NCBI GenBank assembly: GCA_001599595.1
Contig: BCHH01000003.1
Coordinates: forward strand, 2,416,263-2,480,262
Length of the DNA stretch: 64,000 nucleotides
Reading direction: 5' to 3'
DNA from: Beverwykella pulmonaria
Taxonomy: Eukaryota > Ascomycota > Dothideomycetes > Pleosporales > Melanommataceae
In this document: one piece after another, positions 44,862-57,834 of the stretch
Numbering within the stretch: position 1 is the first letter of the stretch
Layout of the letters: every line of letters starts with the position of its first letter
Notes under the pieces: generated by a model
The model's input: the letters and a program-made list of their open reading frames with translations, nothing else
Told to the model about the DNA's origin: nothing
Databases searched by the model: none
Position numbers and translations under genes: made by a program

Positions 44862-44867
44862 AAACCC
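44819..44867 (-). promoter_or_regulatory. candidate -1 ribosomal frameshift signal: slippery heptamer plus hairpin
   Basis: On the minus strand GGGTTTT (44867-44861) is in the correct phase (G GGT TTT), two codons before the myosin stop. Ten to eleven bases later GGGACCTCC (44849-44841) pairs perfectly with GGAGGTCCC (44827-44819) across a 13-nt G-rich loop. Confidence 0.45.
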
Positions 44868-47800
44868 TTTGAACCGGAGATTCTTCGTACTCCGCCTCTC
44901 AGACTGCCGACCTTTCCCTTCTCGCTGGCGGCAACTTCGCCCATTTCACCCATCAGGAGGCCAATGGAGGAGCCGCGCCTGCTGCGCACTTCGCCGGCCT
45001 CGCTGCCGGCTCCGGGAACACCTAGCGCGCTTCGGCGCTCGGTGCGATGACCTCTCCAGTTTTCGATTTCGCGCTCGAGTCTGAGAGCCTTCTCACGTTC
45101 CTCTCGAAGCTCCCTTTCGGCGCGTTTGGCCGCAAGCTGAGCAGCGGAGTCTGAAGATTGAAGCTCGTCAATCGTGGTAAGGAGGTTGGAGATCTTATCG
45201 CGAGCCTTGTTGAGATCTTCTTGCACCGAGGCATTCTGCTTCTCGCGACGTTCGATCTGGTTCTGGAGGTCTTTGACGGTTCGGTCGACATTGCGGGTGC
45301 TGCGGGATTCCAATAAACGGGCTGATTCGGAAGTTTCCAGAGACTTCTCGAGCTGTGAAATCTGCGTTAGCCTATTGTACTCAATGTACCGATCTCAACC
45401 TCGACTATCTTACCTCTTGGATTCGTCCGTGCAAGAACCTCACATCCTTCCCGGCAGAACCGCTGTAGCCCTTGGTCTCTAAATCGACGAGCCTGAGCTG
45501 CAGATCTTTCACTGCTTTCTCAACTGCCGCTTTCTCCTTGTGCAGCTGTACATTTGCCTCTCTTTCCGCGACAATGTCTTTCTGGATTTCCTGCGCCAAT
45601 ACCTCGGCCCGTCGCATCTTACCGACGGCGGCCGCAGCGATGTCCTCTTGTTGAGCAAGACCAGACTTCAGTTCAAGAAGCTCACGGTCGTAAATTGCGG
45701 CATTACGCATGGCGGGAGATTCGGATTGGGCGAGGTCTTCCAGTTTAGAGGCAGCTTCTTGAAGTCGAGCTTCTAGGCGCCTCTTCTCCTCCATGATGGA
45801 GTCGCGTTCGGCAGCAGTGTCATCGACATTGGTGCGGAGCGTTCGAACCTGGGACAACAGGCTAACAATCTTGGATTGGGCCTCATTGTGTGCATTGGCA
45901 GCCTCATCGCGGGAATTGGAAATGTCCTGCAGCGTCATTTCAAGGCGACTCTTCTCTTTTGCCCAAGTCGATGAATTGAGAACCTCGTCATCCCACTTGT
46001 TCCTTAGCTCCTCGATTTCTTCGCGCAGTCGGCCATTCTCCTCCCTGACGTAAATCACGTTCTCGCGCTCGAGGTCAAGTTCATGAGTCACAGTCGACAG
46101 CTCAGCTTGATACTTCTTCCTTGTCTGTTCAATTGAGGTTTCGGTGTCCTCAATATCATGAGCACGCTGACTGCGGTAGTCCTCGAGCTCGTTCTGAAGG
46201 CGCTTCTTGGCTTGCAGCGCGCTCTCCAGATCCGTGGATAGGTCCTCGACACGTTCCTCGAGTTGCTGCGTTTGGCGCTGGAGGTCCTCAACCATGCCAT
46301 CCATTCGCTGTCGTTCTGCCATGACATGAGCGTAAGTATCTTCTGCTTCCCGGGCTTGGGTCTTCGCAAACTGTTCTGCTCGAGAGGCCTTGAGAACGGA
46401 AATCTCAGCTTGTTCGAGCTTGCTAAAGTATTCGTCCGCACGGCTCTTGTAAAGACTTAGACTGGAAGACACATCGAGAAGTTTGGAGGTCTCGCTATCA
46501 AGTCGAATCTGAAGGTCTGCGAATTCTTGCAGGAGCTGGTTGTGGTTGGCGTGCTCTTGCTCACGGTCGTATTGAACATCCTCCAGCTCAGACTTTGCAT
46601 TCCGAAGTTCAACCTCCAAAGAAACCTTTGCTTGCTTGATGTCGTCGAAGGCTGTTTTAGCGTCGGCAAGTTCATTGACAGTGGCCTTGTGTGCTTGTAC
46701 CAGTGACTTTCTCGATTGCTCTTGGGAGGTAATGAGATCGAAAAGCTCCTCATGGGACTTGGTCTGAACTTCCTTGTACGACAGCTCGCCAGAGTGTAGA
46801 CTGTGCTCGAGAGCCGACACTTTCTTTGCAGAGTCGTCAAGCATGTCGTGGAGACGGAAGTTTTCGCGTTCGAGTTTCTGGACCCTTCGGACCGACGGGC
46901 TATCTTCTTGCCATGCGTTTCGGATCGGGGAACGATCTAGCTGGCTCTGGAGATGCCTGCTTCGCATTTCTGACAATTGAAGTTGATTTTGAACAAGTTC
47001 AAGCTCTGCGGCTAGATCCATGCGACTGTTAAAGGAGACAGTATCGACGGTGCGATCAGAGCGGGCGGAGTTATTCGTTGCGTTGCTAATGTGTCTTTGG
47101 TTCGTAGGGGTATTTGTCTTGGAGAAAGGCGGCTTCCGATTTTCACTATCTTTCCGGTAATGAGTCGGAGACCGGCGAGCGCTCACTTGATTCACCTGGC
47201 TGCTATTCATCTCCTCTAACAATGCACGCTTCGAGTTAGCATGGCGGGCATCCATCTCGCTGAGTTCACCTTCATGCCTGTCTCGTAATTCATCTAACTG
47301 GGCTTCGGCTCGAGAATACCGCTCTGCCGCAACGCGTAGAGCTTGGTTCGCAGCCTCGAGTCGTTGAGCCATATCCACTGCGCGTGAGATATCCGGTATG
47401 GCAGCGTCGTAGGTGATGGAGACATTTCCAGATTCAGGGTCGAAGACCTTGCGGAGGAGCATCAACTGGCTGCGGCAATCATCTAGCTCTCGGTTGGCAT
47501 TGTCCAGAGATGCTTGAACAGTGCGGGTGTTGGCTTGGGCCTGAGTTCGCAATTGCCTCTCGGTCTCGAGTTTGCGATTGGCATCTGCGAGCTGAAGGTT
47601 GACGGTGGAAGAACTCTTCTCTGCATTGCGGCTGGTCTTGTGCTCCCTCGTAATTTCGTGGTTGAGATCCTCGAGGCTCAATGAGAGCTTTTCCTTTTGT
47701 TTCTCGAGAGAGGCAATGGTAAGCTGCGCATCCTCAAGCTGGCGGAAAAGATGTTTATTCTCCTCCTCAACCTTTGACTTCTCTGCACTGAGCTGGGTGA

Positions 47801-50800
47801 TCCGGACCTTCTGACTATCCCCAGCACGAGAATTCGACCGTGCGATGTCCAGGTTCTTCTGCTGGAGCTTGTTCAACAAAGCGCGATTGTCGTTCTCTGA
47901 CGCCGTCAAGCGGCCCTTGATGGTTACCAGTTCGCGCTCAAGGCGCTCTTTCTGCTGATCGTTCCGATTTTTGAACGAGTCTGAATCAGCTAAGATTTGC
48001 GTGAGATTCTGAACCTGCTCGGCGAGGTCGTTGCGTTCCGCTTCAAGTTGATCGAGCTGCTTGTCCTTCTCATCAAGCTCCTTTCGTTGTGCAGCTTGTC
48101 GTTCCATTGCAAGTCTTGCCTGCGTACGCTCAGCTGCGGCATCGGCATCCAACTTCTCTTCCTGCAGCTTGAGGAATTTTTCACGCAAGCTACGGAGCTC
48201 GTTCTGGTAGTCTTTTCGCTCTCTCTCAACCCCAACACGGGATTCGTTTGCCCGTCGTAGTACGTCTTGTTGCGCATACATCTCTTTCTCAATAGTGATT
48301 TTTGATTCATTCAGGGCATCGAAGTCTCGTTTGAGCGTGTCGTATTTGTGTTCTCCAAGCATTTCGACGTCATCGCGAGACTGTCGCTCTCGACTGAGCT
48401 CCTTTTGAACTTCGAAGAGTTCGGTCTTGAGATCTTCGATTTGCTCCTCAAGGAGTCGCCGTCCCTCGCCGGACTTTGCATCTTCAGACATCTTCTCCTC
48501 CAGTAGATGTTTGGCATCGGCAGCCTCTCGTTCCAGTTGTTGTTTCTGAGATCGCATAGCATCCACCTCTGCCTTGGCTTCTCTGAGACGACTTTGTAAA
48601 TCATCATGCTTTGACGCGAGTGTTCTCTTCTCCTCATCAAAGATTCGGCGGTCAGATTCGTACTTCTTCAGATCCGTTTTAATGATGGCTAGCTCGCTCT
48701 CCTTTCGTCGGATAAGATCCTCGTAACTAGTCGATGTGGACGAGAGGTCCGTGATCTGTTGACGAACCTGGCGGTTCTCATCAAGGAGCTCTTTGATCTG
48801 CTTCTTGGTTGCTTGAAGCTCTTTCGTAGAAGCCGCAAGCTTGATGTCCAGATCTTGATCCGTCTTTAGAAGCTTCGCCTCCAAATCTTGGAGTTTCCGT
48901 TCTTTCATCCCGAGATGGCTCTTCAACATCTTCATCTCCTGAATCAAGGATTCTTCCGCCTGGCTTCGTTCTGATTTAGCGGCTTCCAGTTCATGAAGTT
49001 GCTTGTCCAGTTGAGAGATCTCATCTTCCAGATCTTGCTTTTCGCCTTCTAGCTTGCCGATGATCTGGCCTGCTTGTTCGAGCTCTTTGCGCCAGAGTTC
49101 AGCTTGAGTCTCTGCGCTCTTCTTAGCCTCCATCAAGTCATCTAGTTGGTCTTCGAGTTTGTCTTGATCTTCTAGGGCTCCGGCGAGCTTTTCAGATAGT
49201 TCGGCTTCCCGTAGCTGGAGACGTTTGAAGATTTCTTCCTTGTCGAGCGCCAAAGCTCGCTCGCTCTCCAGTGTTTTCTGAATGCGCTGAATATCCATTT
49301 CAGCTCGTCTACGCTCATCTTCAACTCGTTGCTTGTCGACAATCTCCTTTTGCATTTCCTCTTCTAGCTTGAGAATCATCTCATCTCGTTTCTTGACCTC
49401 CGCTGCTTGGCGAGTAGCTCCTAGCATTGGCCTCATGCGTGCGAAAAGTCTCCACCAGGGACTAGATTGAAGATCGAGATACACCTGGAAGTTCCGTTGA
49501 ATAATCCTAGTGGCCTCAGCTCGGTAAAGGCGCTTGTGAGCAATACGTCGTTGAATGAACCCTCGAGCAGCGGACTGGAAGCGCGACATAATGTCCCTAA
49601 TGAGGGAATCCCGCTGTTCTTCCAACTCGGCAAGGACGCCAGCTCGGAAGAAGACTTTGGTAAGACCGACACGATACAGAGCTGTGTCCAGGTTGAGCTT
49701 CTCGAGAATCATCTTTGCAGCGACTTGCCCTTCAAGATAACCCTTGGGCATATCGTTGCAGAGAACTTCATATCGCTGCCGGAATTCGACAAACGGAAGT
49801 CGATTCGGGAATCCAGTGCGTGCGATACGGATGCCTTCGAGGACACCATTGCATCGAAGTTGATCCAGTACAAGCGGGGCGCTGAACTGCTTCGGCCTCT
49901 TTTTGTGATTCGGAAGAATACATCGCACGAAATGAGGATGCGTTGAGTGGAGTTGATTCATCAGGGTAGAGAGCTGTTCCTTATGGCGCTGGGCAACCGT
50001 GCGGAACAAGCCCTTCTTCACACGACTACGAGTTCCACCGATTTCGTCGTCTGGGTCAACGCAGTCTGCAAAAAGATTGGCAATGTGCTGGTCCGTGGAT
50101 GAAGAAAGGAGTCGCGTGATGTTGTCATTCAGAGGATCCTTGTTTTTTTCTAGCCATCCTTCAGTGGAATACTCGACCTCGGCGGCGTAGTGGGTCAGCA
50201 TGAAGCCTTGGGTTAAGAGTGAGCGCTTATATTTGGTGCTATTACGGTCCCACAAAGAGTGAAGCTTCTCCGTAAAAGACTTGTCGGTAGCTTTTGGCAT
50301 CACGGAATCCTCGTCTAAGCAGGAAAATATGCCAATAGGATTGGATACCTCGATGAGGTCAATCGTTGGCTGCAGGTCACGGCCGAAGTCGATGAACTTC
50401 CATTCGATTTGCTCGCGGGCGTACTCTTCCTGCTCCAAGACGAACATGTGATGGTTGAAAAACTGTTGCAGCTTTTCGTTGGTGTAGTTGATGCAGAGCT
50501 GCTCAAAACTGTTCTCTTCGAAGATTTCAAATCCAGCAATATCGAGAACGCCAATGAAATGGGAATCATCGGCACCTGCTCCTGTGCGGTCCAGTTGATG
50601 GTTGATGCGATCGACAAGGTTACCAAATCCACGTTCGTAGATGCCCTTGGCCAGGGCATCGATGGAGAGGTTGACTTGTTCAGGAGTCTGGACTTTTTCA
50701 ACCCATTCTCGGCCTGCTTTTACGCGGGGGTGGAGAAGAGCTCTGACAAAGGCGTCTGCGGAAATCCCAAGGAGTTGGCATACCTTCTGTGCCTGTGAGA

Positions 50801-52291
50801 TAGCTGCTGGCTCCAGCGTAGCTTGGTCGGCTCGTCGGCTCTCCTTGATAGCCTTGATATTACCGAGATGCAGAACCGCTGCAATCGTCCTTAGGATGGC
50901 CGACTGGTCTTTTTCGGAAAAACCCATGATGTGAAAAGCCTCGACGAGCGCGTTCCACTCGTCCTGGTCGGAAACGCCAGAAATTGCGTCATTCCCATGT
51001 TTGGTGTATTCGAAGTCTTCCACATCCAGCCCATTCAGCAGTAGATCTCGCTTCATCTGCTGATCGGATCCACGAACGAGCTGGTAAAACACATGGTAGT
51101 TGCGCTCGTTCGAGTTGAGTTTCACGACTCTGGACTTTTCCAGGAGATACCAGTCAACGTATGCTCCAGCGATCTGCCCGGTGCGTGTAAACTCGATTCT
51201 GATGAATTTTCCGAAACGGGACGAATTGTTGTTCCGCACTGTTTGGGCGTTTCCAAACGCTTCCAAGATCGGATTCGCTCGTAGGATCTGCTCCGAGAGG
51301 TTGGAGATCTGCCTGCCTCCGGACTTGGCCCGAGGTGTATCTGAAGTGGCGACTGCTGCCAGGTATTGGATGACTTTTTTCGTGTTCTCCGTTTTGCCTG
51401 CCCCCGACTCTCCCCTGCGTAGTGTTAGCCTGGAAGACTGCGTTGGGCGCTGAGCTGAATACTCACGTCACCAATATGCTCTGGTTGGCGCCTTCATCCA
51501 CCAGATTCCGGAAGGCCTCATCGGCCATGGCGAAGATATGCGGCTTGGTCTCCTCCCGGCCTCTCCCCCGATACATGTTGATGTAATCCCAGGAATAAAT
51601 AGGAAGTGGACAATACGGGTTGATCGTCACCAAGAACAGGCCGGAGTAGGTCTTGAACGCAGTTAGCCATTGGATTGTCCAGCGGAGGCAGTGTACTCAC
51701 GTAGATCAGATCAGCCTGGTATCGCATGTGTAGATTGTGAATTACGGAAGGCTCGTTGAGGTGCGTGAGCTCTGCCATATCGCCAGCCTTGTCGAATTTG
51801 GCCGGATTGACTTTGTCCACGGCCTCCGAGTCCACCTCCTGCTGCGTGCCATCGTCGCACTGCACCAGAAACCGTCCTCCTGGCAGCTCTTCCACGACCC
51901 ATCCGCGAACAAAAGCCGTCTTGGGGTCCCGGACCCAGACATATCGCTTTCCGGAGAAGTCGTTCTCGCCCTCGATTCCTCGCACCTCGGATGCGTCCTC
52001 GGAGCCGTCTGCTATGAACAGAGGCGCAAAGGTTCCTGCGGGTGTGGAATTCCGGGTCGAGTTGGAGCGAAAGCGGGCCGAGTCGCTGCGCACCAAGCCA
52101 GCGCCGCTGAGCTGCGATAGAGACTGGTTTCGAGCGTGTCCCATGTTGCTCTGCGGTTCGGCCAGTGGAGAGGAAACGAGCAATGATTTCGGGCGCGCAA
52201 GCCCCGGTGTTGGGCCTGGGGACGGCGAGGCGGCGTTCCTCGCGAAAGGGCTATTTCGCCATCGTGGGCCGTTTTGAGCAGGCGCGCTCAT
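44855..52291 (-). CDS. myoB: class II myosin heavy chain
   Basis: Four exons on the minus strand: 52291-51701, 51651-51467, 51414-45414 and 45352-44855; 2424 residues. The N-terminal 120 residues are disordered and Ser-rich. The SH3-like region (KRYVWVRDPKTAFVRGWVVEE) follows. The motor has GESGAGKT (P-loop, from about 260), the SSRFGKFIRIEF switch I, DIAGFEIFEENSFEQLCINY (switch II and relay) and LRCNGVLEGIRIARTGFPNR. The neck has an IQ-like FQSAARGFIQRRIAHKR and WWRLFARMRP. From about 930 to 2340 is an almost unbroken heptad coiled coil, which makes it class II. This motor drives the contractile actin ring at septa. The longest gene in the window; it shares a 490-bp promoter region with the zinc-finger gene. 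Its stop codon lies in a candidate -1 frameshift site. Confidence 0.95.
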
Positions 52292-52781
52292 AATGCTTAT
52301 ATCGATGCGGGCAGGTGCGAGGGCATACTTTGGCGTGCGCAAGTAGAAAGCAAAATGCCGTATGCTCCAGGGAGAAGGAGCAGCGAGAGAGATGTGTGTG
52401 TATGTACAGGGATAACGACTGTAGATGTCACGGTGAATGTGGTGGTTGTGCGCGGAGACACCTGCGCGGGCGGGATGATGGAGTTTGTTTACGTCGCGCT
52501 CGAGCCCGTTGCTGCGGCGCCAGCCAGCCAGAAGACGCGCTGGCAGCGTGCACGTGCCAGTCTTAGCGGCGGGTTCCGCTCTGATTTTGGCGACCGCCAG
52601 CCTTGGATCCAACACCAGCTCTTTCTCCAGCGCGCACCCGCACAACGCGCCTTCCTGCCCTCACCAAGCTGCTCTCCGCCACGCACCCGGGCGACCCATG
52701 AATTGATCAACACGTCCACTCTGGGAGCGACCGCGTACACCTTCCTCGTCCCCACGCGCGGCGCAAGCGCATCCGGCGACC
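52292..52781. promoter_or_regulatory. divergent promoter between myosin II and the Red1-like gene
   Basis: 490 bp between opposing start codons. GTGT/TGTGTG-type runs lie near 52393-52402. No extra gene and no clear TATA box. Confidence 0.45.
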
Positions 52782-55700
52782 ATGGCCAACAACTACTCTC
52801 ACCATCCCGCCGCTTCCCCCCAGGCGCCGTACGGGCTGCCCTTTCCCATCCAGCATCCCGCGCCTGCCCCCCAGGTGGACGCTCAAGGCGGTCCATCGGA
52901 TCCGCGTCACGCCCCTAGCGCCGAGGCCCTCCAGAGCATGTGGAATTGGCAGGCCCATCTCCAGGCGTATGGCCAGAATGCTCAGCAACCATCGTTCCCC
53001 ATGTGGCCGCCCCCGCCTGCGCACCAGCCGAGTGAATTCGCTCCCTTGCCCTTTCCTCCCCCGTTTCTGATGCAGAACGGGTTCGTTCCTCCCCCACCGC
53101 CGGGCTCCAACTTCTACCCACCGCCGCCCATCCCGCAAGCGCAACCACAACCGCATCCCGTGCCGGCACCCAACCCTATGCCCTCCTTTGAGACACCCGC
53201 TACTTATCCGCCGCCGCAGTCTGTAGCCCCGGCACTACCTACCTACGCGCCGCAGCAACCAATGGCCCCAACGAGCGATCGCATCGCAGAGGTCATGGAC
53301 GGCGACAGGGAGGATGGCGAAGTGAGCGATGGAGGCCGCGTCTCTCGATCACCAGCTGGTCTTGCTCGGCCCGTCCCAGAGCCTCCCCGCTCCGTTCCCT
53401 ACCATCCGCACGATTCTTTTCGGAATGGGGGCTGGGACGAAGACCTTCGTCAGGACGTTGGGGGGCCTTCCCAACGGCCTCGAAGCAACGACCACCACAC
53501 AGCCGAACGAATGCGTAAGCCTATTTTGAGCATATTGTACGTCCGCTCTAACCACTTCACAGACGCAGACCACGCCCTCACACAGCCACCGCAGCAATCT
53601 ACGACGCCGAACGGCTTGGACAACCTCGCCCAACAGCAAGAAGCGGTCCACGAGTTCGTCAAGCTTCTTTATGATCATAACTTTGGGTTGTCTTCCCTAG
53701 AGAAAGAAGGCTTGGACCCCCAACGTCTCAGGGACCTGTACCGGCGCTTACATCTGCCCATTCCACCTGAGCGATATCTAGCTCCGGCGAATCCCCCTGC
53801 TCAGAAAGCTTCGGCTCAGGCGCCAATGCAAGCACCCAAGCCCGCACCAGTTCCGGAGCCGAAGGTCAACGGTGGACTCGCCTCAAACGTCTCGAGTGTC
53901 TCAAATGGTCATGCTACGGCTCCTTACCCTGGCACGGCCACCACCAACGCAGTCCAGCAGAATTCGCAGCCAAAACCCGCGCCTGCGGTCAGGACTAACC
54001 TGAATCAAGCTCCACCCGTCAAGTCGGCTCCTTCCCCTATCGACCGCAAGGACTACATTGCTCGTTTACAGGCGGCAAAGATGGCTAAACAGCCTGTTGG
54101 AACCAAGCTCACATCACCACAGCAGACGCCACCACCACCCAAGGCAACGCCGGCAACCGATCCAGCTCCAACATCAACTGTCACAGCCGCGTCAACCTCA
54201 GCAGCCAGCAATGGGGACAACCTGCCCAAGGCGAAGCAGCCTGTAACCGAAGACGAGAAAGCCCGGAAAACGGAGTTGATTCGTCAAAGACTCGAAGCGA
54301 TGAAGGCCAAGCAAATAGCTTCTTCCCCAGCTACGCCTCAGGCTTCCAAACCAGCAACTCCTTTGGCGGTACCCACTACGGCACCTTCCTCATCGTGGTT
54401 GCAGCGTGTAGCACAAGCGCAGAGTCCAACACCGCAGCCTGCTCAGGTCCCTACGTTTTCCGGTATACCTGGTCTTTTCATGAGTGCCTCGTCCACTTCC
54501 AACACCGCAGCACAAGTTCAGCCTGTACAATCATCACGATCCCAGTCACCACCGAAAATCCCACAGATCACCACGACAGCAACCACCAAGAGACGGGTAG
54601 TGGCATCGGATTTTGACGAGGTGACGACCCCACAAAGCTCTGGTCCTGCCTATACTCGACCTCTTGGCCAATCTCCCCACGAGCATGATGGTGAATCAAT
54701 GATTATTGAAGTCAGCGACGATGAATCGGGCGGCAGTGAGATGGACCTGGATGACGACCAACCTGCTACGAGGCCTTCTATTATCGCTCCGCCAGACACG
54801 AACCGAAGCGGACAACAGCTCCGAAATCTCCCGCCATTGACCGATTTCCCTTCTCGATCCGCGTCCGTAAGGCCTGTGTCCTCTGCTGTCAGCACACCTG
54901 GTCCGCAGACCCCAGCAACGTTTGCGCGCAAGGAGGAGCTTCAAAAGAAGGAAAGAGATCTTGCTGAGCTGAAGCAAAGCTTGGTAAAAAAGTTGGCGGA
55001 GCAGAGACAGCGACAGAATAAGGCAGCAGCCGCTACTTCAACCCCCCAAGCACAGAAATTGCCGGCACCAGCAGCTTCGAAGCAGACAGAACCATCTGCA
55101 AATCTGCCGTCCCAGCCTAAACCAGTCGACCCGAATCAGCCAAGTAGCCCTGCAACGGCGTCAAATTCCCATGTCCAGGCCATGGCAAGAGATTCGAAGA
55201 AACGACGCCGAGCAGAAATCGTGTCTGGATTGCCTACCCTGGAAGCCGAGATTGCAAACAACATGGCCCGAATGGCACAAATCGCGAAGGAGATGGAAGA
55301 GCTGCGGGCGAATAATGAGAAGATATCGCAGGACAAGGAGAAGCTCATCAGGGAGCTTGAAAGCCTTGGCATCGATACGGAAGGCATGCCACACGCTGAG
55401 CTCCAAGCGAAAAAGGACGAGATCGATCATAATTTAGAAATCGAGTCCAGTCCACAGAACGACATCGCTAATGTTCCGACCCTGCAGTCTCAGCCTTCTC
55501 CTGACGCTCGAAACGGGGCAGGTCACTCTCTTTTACCGGGTTTCACGGCCAATCAATCCAGGGCAACAGTCAACGATGGTAGCGACAACTTCAAGAATGT
55601 TCCACAGCCAGAAGAATCATCCAATGGTTCGGAAGGATTGGTTCCGGTTCCGCAAATTGCGGCGACCATCACTGGGGCTCCTGTGTCTGCAACGCAACCT

Positions 55701-57019
55701 GCAGTAGCGAATCTTCATGTAGCAGATGACATCGTAACAAAAGAGCCAAAAGCGGATGAATCTCGAACTATAAGCTTACCTAGTGGAACAACAATACCTC
55801 AACCAGAACAGCAGGGACCAACAGGATCCGTTCCAGCGACCATTCTAGAAGTTGCTACGAACGAATCTGCTACGCCGGTAGATGATGAGGAGAATTTCTA
55901 CTCCCCTGAGCCGAACATCACTGTTACGTTGGACAATCCACCTACAAGCGATAAAGCCCTGGAACCAGCCCTCAAGTCTCCCTCTGAGGAAGTTGAGGTG
56001 GAAATGTCAGAATCGTCATCTTCTGCAGAAGAGGATGAGTATGAGCCAGAAGAGCCCCAAATCGTACCTGCTACGAGCTTGGATATAGCCGATCACAAGG
56101 TAGACACTACAGGCTTGCCTGTTCTCTCCGCGGCTCTCCCATCCGATGACGAAGAGATGTACGAACCGCCCGAACCTCTAGTTAATATGGAGGCGTCTGC
56201 TGTCCAACCCGACACCACAATGACAACTGCTACGTCAAATCTTCAGCCAGGCGACGAAGATGGTGCAATGGATATCTCCACGTCATCGTCGGACGAGTCG
56301 GACGAGTCTGACTCCGCCCCGGACCCTCCCTCCGAGCATGCCAACGACAATTTGGTTTCGTTCAATAACGTACATGATTTGTCCATAGATGTTACTGATG
56401 ATTCAGCACACCAGTCACACGGTCAGGTAGCAGCTGCGGCAACGGAACCGGTACGTATCCCCCCCTCGAGGAAGCTCAACTAAACCATTTGAAGATTTCT
56501 GGGGCAGATGATGTAGTCGAGCCCGCAAGTTTCGTTCCGTACGAAAGCCCTCTACGGATGTTCAAGTCATACCGTTATCATCCCAGCTTTTCACACGATG
56601 TCTCAGGTGGCTTCCTTTCCATGACTTACAGTCATCAGATAGATCCTGAGAAACCCCTTTGTCAGTTTGAATCTGTGGGCGGTACATGCAACGACCCTGA
56701 GTGCACTGATCAGCATTTCCGGGGAATGAACATAACCGGTGCGTTCCCGGGGCGTTCCCTTTGGTTCTTGGCCCGTCTTCCATGTCCGTACCAAAGCTAA
56801 CTTGAATATTACTTTGTAGGCGAGAAACTACTAGTGCAGCTGGGAACTGCGAATCCTGGCAAGACGCCCGAAGAAAAGCAGCTTTGGAATGATGGATTAC
56901 GAAGCGTTCTCAAAGAACTGCGTCAAAAAAACATAAAGGATCCTAACGGCATCGCCGTGGAGATTGCAAAATACCGCCGCCAGTTTCTCAACGACGACAC
57001 TAGAGTGGTCAATCTATGA
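52782..57019 (+). CDS. Red1/ZFC3H1-like zinc-finger protein (nuclear RNA decay)
   Basis: Four exons: 52782-53514, 53563-56450, 56495-56738 and 56820-57019; 1354 residues. Residues 1-160 are Pro-rich. Long disordered Ser/Pro/Ala stretches follow, with a conserved-looking RKDYIARLQAAKMAKQP motif. A coiled coil lies at about 790-870 (EAEIANNMARMAQIAKEMEEL). Acidic EDEYEPEEPQ repeats precede the C-terminal domain. The key part is the zinc finger PLCQFESVGGTCNDPECTDQH, preceded by ESPLRMFKSYRYHP. This matches the zf-C3H1 domain of fission-yeast Red1 and human ZFC3H1, scaffolds that bring Mtr4-type helicases and the exosome to target RNAs. The first intron is 48 nt (divisible by three, no stop), so retention would simply add 16 residues. 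Intron 2 is only 44 nt. Confidence 0.75.
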
Positions 57020-57834
57020 CCGTAGTAGAACTGACAGTGAGGTCCCGAGTATACCCAACCCTACCCACAGGTGCTTCTCTCGTGCTACATGCTGCGCTGG
57101 ATTCGTCCATTTTGCATTGCCCCTCCATTTCTTCTTCTTTCTTTTCTTCTACGATACCATCGACCACCTCCTTGGAGCCCTGAACAGTAAAGAAAAGAAG
57201 ACGGGCTGTCTCGGATAGGTGCTTAGGAGTGAGAGTTCTTCTTTACAGCATCGATACCCATGCATGGAAACGGAGTTGGTCTGCACACTGCCCATCGTTG
57301 GATTGCACAAACAGCAATTGCATTCGGTTTGGGGTCTTCCACTTCTACGTTGAGAGCTAGACCGCCAGCCCGAGTGAATATGCATCATGCTCTCTGGGGT
57401 ACGTAGTGTGCATTACAGGCGGTAATGGTAGCTATCATACTTAGATATGTAACTCAGAATATATGGCTATTTGAAACAGCTTTCACCTATTTTTCTATGA
57501 TCCCGTCCTTGCGGTCATGCCACTCACTCCAGTGGTTAGAGGGCTAGCTCGGCAAACCTGCCACATGTAGAGGCTGGCCGGCAGATATTCAACCGAGCGT
57601 GCCAAAACCCGATGGTCCCCTCCGCGCCCCTCACGCATTAGGTATTCCGGAGAATCATCTGGGGTTAGTCATACCTCCATAGCCAGATTCTCACGCCTCG
57701 AAAAGCGATACTTAAGGATGAAGTAGGCGCTCAATCCGTGGTGATAGACGTAATCTTCTCCTTACGCTAATTGCCTTTTGTTTAAATAGTTCAATTACAT
57801 TCCAAGAAAGGTGATTTCAAGATAGTACGCAATC
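57020..57834. other. intergenic, no gene recognised
   Basis: It holds the 3' region of the Red1-like gene, with T/C-rich runs near 57120-57145, and the promoter of the dehydrogenase gene. No tRNA or repeat is visible. Confidence 0.5.
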
